A stretch of 64,000 nucleotides of DNA, taken from Picochlorum sp. 'celeri' (taxonomy: Eukaryota > Chlorophyta > Trebouxiophyceae). A program made the translations under genes and the position numbers. Every line of letters starts with the position of its first letter. The first letter of the stretch is position 1. The notes under the pieces were generated by a model that saw nothing but the letters and a program-made list of their open reading frames with translations, did no database searches and was not told the DNA's origin. Shown here piece after piece: positions 20,347-29,447 of this stretch. The stretch spans positions 682,001-746,000 of the forward strand of contig JAACMV010000017.1 in NCBI GenBank assembly GCA_010909725.1, given 5' to 3'.

Positions 20347-23300
20347 TTACTGCTGCTGCTGTTGCCACCGTTGGTTCAATCCCTCCAAGGTGATCCGAGT
20401 ATCTTTCCGAGCAATGCCGATGATGAAACTGCTGTAGCTATCCCGAAGTTTCATGCGTTCATTTTGGCACAGCATGAGGCCCAATTGGTGAACTTCATGG
20501 AGTGAGGCATAGAGGTATTGGAAGAATACCAGGCATTTGAGATCCCGAACAGCAGTTTTTCCATGTCCTGTCGACCTGACCGTCGAGTCAAACTGTTTCA
20601 ATATTCTTGATTGTAGGTCCATGACGAGATCAAGTACGGACGAGATCTTGATTTCAAGTTTGCTGTTTTCTTCTGGTGATGTCTGTGTCAGGCTTTGCGC
20701 AATGGCGAGGTGCATGTCCTCAGTAGCCTTGAAAAGCTCTGTCGTGGCTTCCATCATTGTGGAGAGAAGTACTTGATTCAGTGTCCCTGTATCATGCGGA
20801 TAGATGCTGCTTTTTAAGGCGTGCATGCACACATTAATATGGAGCCCCATCCGGACAATTCTAATAAAGGCCATCTTGCATGCAAGGGGCAGAGGGATGA
20901 GTGTGATGTCAAAGATGAAAAATCTCCAGTTCTCTAGAGAATTTGCTCTTTTTTCTGCCATGATGTCACTGGCGATGGATAACCTCGTCTTGAACGAGCT
21001 TTCTGTTTTCTCAGACATAGCCTTGTATATATCAACCAATGCGACCTGGTGGGCATCGTCAGTCTCATCTGTGCTTCTTTCTTCCTGTCGGGTTTCCATC
21101 TTTTCTTTCTGTGAGAGAATACCTGGCGCTCGCTCAAGAGAGTCGTAGACAGTGCGAATATTCTCATCCAAAAGTTTTGCTTCTTTATCAAATATGATGT
21201 GACTCGAATATACAGGCATGACAAGCCAATTGAATGCCAACGCAAAGGCAGCACCTGCAATTGTTGAGATTGTTCTGCCAGCAAATTCCCACACATCGCC
21301 TGCCGCACAACATTTCCCTGTGTATTGACAGGTTACCACTGAAAAATATGTGTACACTACTAGAAAGATGGAATATCGAGCGTAGGAGTCTATGCTAGAG
21401 AAGAGACTGAAAAATGCATTGACTAGAACGTTTATCCAAAATATAAAATACGGGTTCTGTGCCAAATTCCCATTTAGCATTGTTACGAATCCCAAAACTC
21501 CTCCAAAAGCAATCATTGTCGTTCGAAGGAAAATTTTAATGATGCTGACGTTGATCGTTGGGTTGAGACATATTGCAACAGCTATAGGTGCATTGAATGG
21601 CATCCACTGGATCAAATATTTCGCAATCTGCTTCTGATTGTACAGATTAGAATCTGTGTCTCCGACAGCAAGAAATCCAACCAATATAACCATGAGAACA
21701 AAAAGTACAAGTCCAAACCAGTACTTGAAGAAAAACACCACCTCTCTGAATGTGGGTTTGGGCTGCCGCTGATCTGTTGCCCCCTTGCCAGCCTTGGGGC
21801 TGAAAAGCAAAGCCCTGATCCGCTTCATTATATCAACACACCCTAACATATAGACAAATATTCCTAATACGCCTGTTCCAAGAAGAACATCCAGGACAAT
21901 TGCTTTGAACACGGGAGAAGTACGAACTGCTAGAATACGGCTTTTTGTGGTGCTGGGAACAAGATTCTGATCCTCTGACACCTTGGACAGCATTTCCCCC
22001 GTATACCTTTGACGAAACAGCATATGAACATCTACAGCATCAAAACAGTCTCTATCAGTGATATCCAAGGCGGTTGCAATCCTCTGATCGAGCTGAATGC
22101 AATAATCAATCATGCTTTCAACTGCCGTGAAAAGGACAAGCGAAGAACCACCCAGGCAAAATGGCATCGCATTCACGTCCGTCTGCTCCAATATCTCACC
22201 GACCCCAGATATTCCAGACTTTTCAAGGTACGCAGACATTTCTTTGTCGTCGATGATGAGGAATAACTGACGGTGTAATTCAAGCCAGAATTCTCTTGGT
22301 TTGGGTCTCCAAGAAATGCAGTTTCCAGAACACGCCTGAAACAATGGCATGCGAGATAATGCTTCTGATGAACCATGGAGAGCACATGATATACCAGCAC
22401 ACACTGACCCCATAACCTGCACTATTCGCAAACCTGTCGGTACATCCTGTGATGTAACCCAGGCATGCTTTTTTGTAGCGTCTGATGCATGTGTTAGGCC
22501 CAGATCCCTCATGATGCTCAAGTATATCAACTCGACGCAACCAAGCTGTGATATAAAATTTTCTATAGATTCACCAACCTGTGCGTAGAGAGCCACGTTT
22601 GATCCCCATTGAGATGAAAACCCAGGTATTGGTGGTTCAGCCTTGCACGAAGATTGAAATTTACTGGCATCTTGAAGGTCCTGAAGAATATCCAAGTAGC
22701 TCTTAATAGCCATCCGCCGCATTTTCGTGTCATACTCTATAACATGGCTGACAGATTGTGTTGGAACTTGCATGAGAGGCATGTGACAGGAAGATGCTGA
22801 ATGCATTGACTCTTGCATGCAGGATGACAGATGGGAAATAGTTTTCCCGGCCTCTCGTAGCACACCACCATACCCCTTCCGAAGCTCATCGTGTGACGAC
22901 TTGACATAAATGATCATAGCACTCAAACATGTTCCAAGCATCGACACGCAAGAAGCCTTTAAAAACCCTCCAAAGACCAATGTCCAATAGGCATACTGTC
23001 CACTGACTGGCATCAACAATCCAAAAATCGTTATCGTGCATGCAAGGGATAGGCTGATCAATGATACTCCGGCTGCAAGAGCGTTCTTCCCAGTGCTCCT
23101 CATCCAAGCCCACGGCGCTGTCATGATGGCAAACAACAGCATGATCAGCACCCAGTATACTGTTGGGGCAGATTCTGTATCCGCCTCCACAATCAGCCTA
23201 ATATCTTCATAAATCACATCGATCGCATCGAAGAAATCCCCAGTCCCCTTGAAATATTCGGAAAAGGATGGCAACTGCAATTCATGACCAATTTCTAGCA

Positions 23301-23601
23301 AAGCCTTCATCCCCGAACCTCGAGACAGCCACGAAAGAGAGACTATGGAGAATCCCAACAATCCACCAGAGAGGGTCGCCCCCATAAACATCGATCCTGC
23401 TATAATCCGCCCTCCTATAGTGTTATCATTGCTTAAAGCTTGTGATGTAATGCCGTAGAAGACAACGGCAATGCATGCCAAGGGAAACCGTAGTTGTGCA
23501 ACAAGACCAAACAAGAGTGGCACCACAACTCCAAAACTGTTTTGAGCAACCCAGTACGCCGTTTCTGACCTCAAAGCATCCTTGACACGGCTCGAAATCA
23601 T
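20347..23601 (-). CDS. FUSC-family (fusaric acid resistance-like) membrane transporter
   Basis: Single exon of 1084 aa. The first hydrophobic block, residues about 20-240, has six helices ('FGVVVPLLFGLVAQLRFPLA', 'GGRIIAGSMFMGATLSGGLL'). A long soluble region follows, then a second block at about 590-800: 'YWFGLVLFVLMVILVGFL', 'RTTMIAFGGVLGFVTMLNG', 'NVLVNAFFSLFSSIDSYARY', 'ISTIAGAAFALAFNWLVMP'. The C-terminal soluble part is helical. The double-block layout is typical of FUSC/ArAE-type proteins of fungi and algae, related to bacterial aromatic-acid efflux pumps and plant aluminium-activated channels. Export of organic anions at the plasma membrane is inferred from the family. The last residues are a Gln run coded by a CAG repeat. 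Confidence 0.82.
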   Translation of the reverse strand: MISSRVKDALRSETAYWVAQNSFGVVVPLLFGLVAQLRFPLACIAVVFYGITSQALSNDNTIGGRIIAGSMFMGATLSGGLLGFSIVSLSWLSRGSGMKALLEIGHELQLPSFSEYFKGTGDFFDAIDVIYEDIRLIVEADTESAPTVYWVLIMLLFAIMTAPWAWMRSTGKNALAAGVSLISLSLACTITIFGLLMPVSGQYAYWTLVFGGFLKASCVSMLGTCLSAMIIYVKSSHDELRKGYGGVLREAGKTISHLSSCMQESMHSASSCHMPLMQVPTQSVSHVIEYDTKMRRMAIKSYLDILQDLQDASKFQSSCKAEPPIPGFSSQWGSNVALYAQVGESIENFISQLGCVELIYLSIMRDLGLTHASDATKKHAWVTSQDVPTGLRIVQVMGSVCAGISCALHGSSEALSRMPLFQACSGNCISWRPKPREFWLELHRQLFLIIDDKEMSAYLEKSGISGVGEILEQTDVNAMPFCLGGSSLVLFTAVESMIDYCIQLDQRIATALDITDRDCFDAVDVHMLFRQRYTGEMLSKVSEDQNLVPSTTKSRILAVRTSPVFKAIVLDVLLGTGVLGIFVYMLGCVDIMKRIRALLFSPKAGKGATDQRQPKPTFREVVFFFKYWFGLVLFVLMVILVGFLAVGDTDSNLYNQKQIAKYLIQWMPFNAPIAVAICLNPTINVSIIKIFLRTTMIAFGGVLGFVTMLNGNLAQNPYFIFWINVLVNAFFSLFSSIDSYARYSIFLVVYTYFSVVTCQYTGKCCAAGDVWEFAGRTISTIAGAAFALAFNWLVMPVYSSHIIFDKEAKLLDENIRTVYDSLERAPGILSQKEKMETRQEERSTDETDDAHQVALVDIYKAMSEKTESSFKTRLSIASDIMAEKRANSLENWRFFIFDITLIPLPLACKMAFIRIVRMGLHINVCMHALKSSIYPHDTGTLNQVLLSTMMEATTELFKATEDMHLAIAQSLTQTSPEENSKLEIKISSVLDLVMDLQSRILKQFDSTVRSTGHGKTAVRDLKCLVFFQYLYASLHEVHQLGLMLCQNERMKLRDSYSSFIIGIARKDTRITLEGLNQRWQQQQQ

Positions 23602-23795
23602 TTTGAAAGGTATTATCGAATATTGAACACCAGCAATGGATCAAGTTGCGCTACTGGTTGCCTTTCTCGTCAAACTGGGATTGTTTTCCATTGTCAGCTA
23701 GTGTCGCAACATACGTGCATACTAGGGTTGCGTCCCGGATCTATAACGCATCTTCTTTAGTATTTGTTTATTTAAATATATGATATAAACTTGCA

Positions 23796-26700
23796 TTAAT
23801 CGCAGGCATCGGCATGAAGTTTCATCCATTCTTCCAGCTTTTTCTTCAGTGCTTGATTTGGTATCAAATCTTCTTCTGACAGGTGGCAGCGACTGAATGG
23901 ATCTGTTGCACTGATGGTGAGATGTCGTTGAATGGTTTTCCTGTCCAATGTGACTTTTGAATCCGGAAGGATGACGGGATCCTTCATTAGAACGTTCAGA
24001 ATGGGGTCTAAGAACTCTTCAGGGACTGTTATAGATGTTCTTCGCTCATCTCCTAGCGCACTTCCTTCAGGGGATTCAATGCAGTCAAATGCCTTGATTA
24101 CATTGTGAATGCTGTTGATGTCTGCTTCAGATGGTGTTTGCAGGCCAGATTGCGTCGGGGTTTCTACCAAACGGAGGCAATCCTTGATTAAATCCCCTGA
24201 TACCGAGTTCTCCTTCAAACAGAGGATGAACGCATGCCAGCCATCCACGACAGATTCATCAGGCATTTTTCCTCGAGAATGGAGAGCTGGTACTCCAGAC
24301 TTTGCTCGAGCTGCATATTGTTCTAGGGAAGAGAGTGTGCCCAGATATGGACCCAAAACCTCTATAACCATGGTTGTTCTGACATCCCTGCCAAGTCGCA
24401 ACAAGCCCTGCTCGTGCTGCTGGTGGATCTTGGATAGGAGCTTGTTGAGATGAGACTGCTCACAAAAGTTTTGCAGCCCCCACCCAATGAGCTCTGCCAG
24501 ACGAGCGCTCAGCAACTCGGCGTCAGGTTCTGCACTCAATATGGCTTCCGGATCGAACGTACACGCAATCTCCAACAACCTGACGAGATGATAACACAAG
24601 TCACATGCTGCTAATACCCGTCTATAACTGAGAGCTTGATCCTCAATGCCTCCAGAATCCCTGAGCTGCTGATGCAATTCTTCCACAATTAGTATCACCT
24701 CTGGAGAGATCCAATTCAGCCTATCAATAAGTGAGGTGAACAATGTATTCCTGAGTTTCTTGTCCTGCTGGAGAATAGCAGCAAGCCATGCCCTCATCTC
24801 CTCTCTATACCCCCTTACTCCTGCTGATTCTTCACCGGTTCCAATACGAGGAGAGAGTCCACTAGAAGAAACTAAAAGGCCAAACGCATTGGAAGCATGA
24901 ATCCAATTTCGTGGGTGGTCGAAAGATTCTATCAAACTAGGCAGCAGGGCCTGTCTTGCATAGGAGCTTTGGCACAGAAAGGAACACGTATCTTCATCCC
25001 GAATCATCATCCACAACGAATACAAAATCGAATTTTGCGCTCTTGGATCGACAACCCTTGTATCTCTAATTAGACCGATGCATAACTGGACGATTTGCTC
25101 CAAATAAAAGGAATTCTGATCTTCTAATGACTTCCAGGATACCTGATCTGATCTCCTACAGGCCAAGACCTACAAAGAACACAAGCACATGAGCATCCAG
25201 CTATTTTTGAGTATATACGAATAATAATCAATTAGTACGCACCATATCAAGGGCTCCCTCCACATATAAATCTGCAACGTATGACAGTAGAGGACCTCTG
25301 TTATCTTGTTGAATGTGGAGAACTATCCTAGCCATGACTGCTGCCAATGCACCAAATGTCTCCTGTTTCCATTTTGGCATGAGCCAATTCATATACCACA
25401 TGAGTAATCTGAGGCTTTCAATCATTGTCTTTTTGCATTCTTTCATTGTGAATTCAATGATTTCTGCCCCGGCCCCCTCTGATTCGGCATTATACTTTTC
25501 CAGCATTCCCTTGTATGAGGTCATTGCCGCTTCAAATGTTTGCATGTACGTATAAATTAGCTTTGTCATTTGACTAGCTCCGAGATGAAACAGCACAAAG
25601 GAGGCATTCACAAGCCACCAAGACCATTCAGGTGCTGCATAAACAATTGATGCTTCAAGTTTACCGATAAATTAGTCGTCATTCATTCTTTACACAACGT
25701 ACCCTCTTCAAAAACTGCCATAGGCCGAGACATTGGTCCAAGTAACCAGTCACCAGCCCTCTCATCCTCCTCTAAAGCAGGAACATGAAGCGGCCTGCAA
25801 GTCTGACTGCACACATCCACAATGGACTGTTTACACAGATAGGACAGTCCACCACCCAAACGAGCATCTGGATCCAGGCTATCATCATCGAAATCATCCA
25901 AAACTCCCACGACAGTAGATCGGATTCCACGTAAAAACACCTGAGGTGGAAAGTCAAATGAAGAGCCTTCCAAATGTACCTTTCTCAAGAACTTTCTGCA
26001 AGCCCGTACAACAAATGAATGCAACGAACACACTACAGTAGGATTTGAGAGTCCAGGGGGCGCCATTTCTCTATTCACCCCGAGATTTTTGCGCGTGATA
26101 TACTTGATAAACTGTGCAAAATACGGTGGAACCATGGTTGATTCCACGTGTCCATCAAACACCATGACAGCTTTCACCATGTCCAGCCACCCATCCCTTG
26201 ATACTGTAGTAGCCTGGTCTTCAGCAAATCTATCGAGATAATCTTGCACGCTAGCATCATCCAATACCTGTTCAACTTCATTCACTACAAGTCCCTTCTC
26301 ATCTCCTCCCTCCTCAATCTTTTTCAACTCTAACAATGTACCAAGCAACTGACCTTGCCAATCCTCAACATACTTTAACAACGTAACTACATCCGTGACA
26401 GCATCACTCATATCCTCATGAGAATCAGACTGCCCAAACCCAATCATTTTGTCCAACATGCATTCAACATCATCCTCCACAGAGGCTGGAACAAGTTGAG
26501 CCAAGTCCTCATTTGTTGGCTGTCTCACAGCAAAGAAATCTTCAAACTCTTCCATCCAATCCTTCCCATCAAGCCATGAATACACAAATCTACGATTTAA
26601 CATGAAATGCAACCAAATCCGCGTATAAACCACGGCATCACAACGTCCAACAACCATGCTTCTCTCCCACACATTTCCTTTCACCCTTCGCCCACAACTC

Positions 26701-28049
26701 GCACACACAGCATGCACAAAATCTTTGCACGATCTATCATCCACATTATCAGCAAGCAATTCTAAGAACGTCTTCATAGGACTGCCACGCTGATCATAGA
26801 AGAGCATCCGCTGGAATGACTCTAGAAACACAGCATCAACCACAAAATGACTACGCATCACCCATGCCAACTCCTTCATTAAAAATCTCGCTGCCTGATC
26901 CCGAATAGTACTCAAAAGAGTATTCCTGCTATTCACTCTATATGCATCCTCCATCCGAGCCGTGCATGCTTCCAACCCCAACATCTCTGCTGCATGAGAT
27001 GCAGCCACAGCAGCTGCCTCTCCTGGAGACATTGCCCCCCTCATCTGCCCAAGAACCGTCAACTTTTCCAAACAATCCGTCAAATACGCAGCACAAGATA
27101 AAGCCGTCGACGCAAGCTCCACCTCTGGCAAAAGCGGCAAGAATCCATCCACTGGGTACCGGAAAGGCACATGCCCAAAATTAATCTCACACGCCTCAGC
27201 ATAACTCACCGATACTCCAGGAGAATACGACATATCATTCAACACTTTGGGCGTATACGCCACACCCATTGGCACCCCATTCCTCCAGTACTCTATCCTC
27301 CCATTCTCAAAATCAATCCCACACGATATCACATCCCCAGCAGTCCACTTCTCCCCATACGACATGGACTCCACATTCCACTTCCGCACCCTCTTGCCAT
27401 CATACGCATAACTATCTCGACTATCACCGACCCCATCCTCGGATGTATACACCGTCAGAGGCGTCACCCAACCCAACTGCATAATCCCAGGCGTGTTCAA
27501 CTGCACCTCAAACATCCAACGCCCCTCACAAGGCACATCAATGTCACCTCGCACAGAAGAAAAGTTACTCGTCCCCACCACAGAGTACATTCCAGGTCCA
27601 GTCGAAATCACATCAACGGATCCCTTCTCGAGAATTAATTCACAGTCGTGTGCCAAGTCAACCTTGTCCAAAGAGGAAGGTCTCTCTGGCACCAGACCAC
27701 CCAAAACATCCTTCATCCGATCTTCAAATACATCTGAAATGATACCAAACGAATCCACCAGCCCACGATCCTCATTCAATCCCAAACAAAAACACAGGGC
27801 AGCATCAGCAACATCCACGTCATTCAAACCACCACCCCCAGAAGCTTCTTCTTCATTATTACACCTATACGACTGTAGTTTTTCAAAAAGAACACCAGTT
27901 TTCTTCTCAGAAGAAGAAGAAGAAGCATTCCCCTCCCACAGTCGCGTCTTTTTCTTCTCCTCCCTCTGGGAACAACCTTCTTCTCCTTCTTCCAAAACTT
28001 CTCCCAAACCAACACGCCCTCGTCCTTCGCCTTCTTCTTCTATATTCAT
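23796..28049 (-). CDS. SPRY-domain ubiquitin ligase with C-terminal U-box (KPC1/RKP-like)
   Basis: Three exons, complement(23796..25169, 25243..25634, 25703..28049), 1370 aa. Introns of 68 and 73 bases (GTACGT and GTGCGT donors) both keep phase. A disordered acidic start leads into a SPRY domain at about 165-310 ('GRWMFEVQLNTPGIMQLGW', 'GDVISCGIDFENGRIEYWRN'). A long helical region follows. The end, about 1295-1365, is a U-box ('FLDPILNVLMKDPVILP', 'TLDRKTIQRHL', 'DPFSRCHLSEEDLIPN') as in E4/UFD2 ligases. SPRY plus long helical body recalls KPC1 (RNF123) and plant RKP, which end in a RING. An E3 or E4 role in protein degradation is inferred. Confidence 0.82.
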
Positions 28050-28084
28050 TTTTATTATTATTACATGATAGTTATTATATACGT

Positions 28085-28131
28085 GAATCTGACCCCGTCA
28101 GGACTTGAACCAGTCCTTCATATTCAGACTC
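28085..28131 (-). other. Two-stem imperfect hairpin
   Basis: On the minus strand GAGTCTGA pairs with TCAGATTC (one G-U) as a lower stem. Inside it AGGACT pairs with AGTCCT around a six-base loop, and an internal loop with facing TGA/GAC separates the two. The G-U pair means it folds better as minus-strand RNA. It lies upstream of the SPRY/U-box gene and downstream of the TGA-interrupted ORF. It also contains a tRNA B-box-like GGTTCAAGTCC but cannot fold as a tRNA. Confidence 0.4.
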
Positions 28132-28257
28132 GCACATGACCATTGCTGAAGCAAGGAACACATGCTTCTCTCTCTCTCTTTCATTTCTTCTTCTGAGGGT
28201 AGTTATTATGGAGATGATTTTAAATTGGTATACTCCTCTCATGTAGACAGTATGTGT

Positions 28258-28701
28258 TTATTTCTCTCGCGCATCATCATCATCATCATCGCCTGTGCAC
28301 CCCACAACAGCCTTCACTCTGTACACGGCAACCTTGGCTCCTCCTCTCTCCTCTGTACCCCCTACACCCGTACTCGCCCCACGCCTAGTACTACTAGTAC
28401 TTACACCACCACCAGCAGCAGCAGGAGCCTTTTGAGAAGAAGAAGAAGAAGAAGAGTTCGTCACAGATGAGAGAAACTTGTTCCATGTATTCTTCAGTCA
28501 CTTTTTATGCTGCTCTGGAGTCGCTTCTATAAATTCCTTCGCATGCGCCATTGCCCGTTCCAATCGAGTCGAAGACTCTTCTATTCTCTCTTCTTTTTCT
28601 TCTTTATCTGCAGAAGAATGAGTCTCATTCCGAGGCATTGCCATGGTCGCGCTCTGTATTTCACTCTCACTATGCAGTAGTAGTACTACTGTAATGCTCA
28701 A
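28258..28701 (-). CDS. Small ORF continuing past an in-frame TGA, unknown
   Basis: The frame from the ATG at 28701 (or an internal ATG, giving 'MAMPRNETHSSADK') is charged and helical, 'RLERAMAHAKEFIEATPEQ', and stops at a TGA at 28498-28500. The same frame continues directly as 'LKNTWNKFLSSVTN' and then Ser-, Ala-, Gly- and Asp-rich low complexity to a stop at 28258. Either the protein ends at the TGA (at most 67 aa), or the TGA is read through, recoded or removed by a splice I cannot find. The second part is largely built on GAA/TCT and ATC repeats, which naturally lack stops. No family recognised. Confidence 0.4.
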
Positions 28702-29447
28702 TTGCTACTTGTTAATAGAGAAATTTCTATGCTAATGATAAAAAAGAAGGATGTGGTCGAACACCCAAACATGGTACCTCTCAGCCTTTTTCTTTTCTTC
28801 TTGTGTCTTGATCAATTAATTGATTTGGTTGCAACTGCACGGTCGAGAATGGTCTGTGATAGGGACCCATCTTCTACTAGAGTAGTAAGGAGATGTTGTC
28901 ACATCAAAACAGTACACGTGGCCTCCGCGCCTTCTCGCATGGAATATGCGACTGCTGCTGCATGGAATCATATTGTTGTACACCAACCCATCCCATTATC
29001 GCATAATTAATAACAACGATTTATACACGAATATATTTGTTATCTGTATATAGATACAGATAGAAGAGGTGTTTTAAAGAAGTATACGAGTCAGAGAGAG
29101 AGATCACGCGTTGATCTGTTCAGAGTGAAAAAACCGAGGGGATTTCATTTCGCTCGCTGTAGTACACATCCTTAATACGATATATAGTGATACAGGTCAA
29201 GGTATGTGGATGTGGTTGTCGAACAAACAGCCTGTTGCTGTTGTTGCTGTTGATGATGATGATCTAGGGCAGCGGGGGCATGCGGGACTAGGGCACGTGT
29301 TGCTGGAAGGGTTTTGGTGGTTTATTTTAAATCTATATATAGTTTTATGGTATTTGGGTTTGGGTTTGGGTGTGTGGATGGGTATGGGGTGGAGAGAGAG
29401 GGATTGACGGCAATCTGTCATGTGATTGCATGCAGGGTGTTGTGGAT
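28702..29447. other. Intergenic region and AdhE 5' leader
   Basis: This 746-base divergent region separates the small TGA-interrupted ORF (-) from AdhE (+). It is AT-rich, with TATA-like runs near 29020-29065 and 29175-29190. The last part is the AdhE leader with its proposed intron at 29202-29435. A 102-codon plus-strand frame (28702-29010) resembles no family I know. Confidence 0.45.
29202..29435 (+). other. Proposed 5' UTR intron of the AdhE gene
   Basis: GTCAAG|GTATGT at 29202 and TTGCATGCAG ending at 29435 are good splice sites for this genome, and the AdhE ATG lies 13 bases past the acceptor. The interior has GTT/GAT repeats and a T-G-rich run with three TTTGGG units near 29355-29372. 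No coding content is likely. Confidence 0.45.

Noticed and set aside
28085..28131. SECIS element for a selenocysteine reading of the TGA at 28498
   Set aside because: The TGA/GA quartet and an AA at about the right distance are suggestive, but the upper stem is only 6 bp and the whole element is too short for a SECIS; the protein context around the TGA also lacks a redox motif.
28085..28165. Minus-strand tRNA-like sequence with a B-box (GGTTCAAGTCC)
   Set aside because: The T-stem has two mismatches, no 5' acceptor strand pairs with CGGGGTC, and no D-arm or anticodon arm can be folded; the B-box match is explained by the local hairpin.
28702..29010. 102-codon plus-strand frame
   Set aside because: Composition is unlike the neighbouring genes and the frame runs through the AT-rich promoter gap; no family resemblance.
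29351..29375. Telomere-like TTTGGG repeat
   Set aside because: Only three units, not the plant TTTAGGG, and inside the proposed AdhE leader intron.
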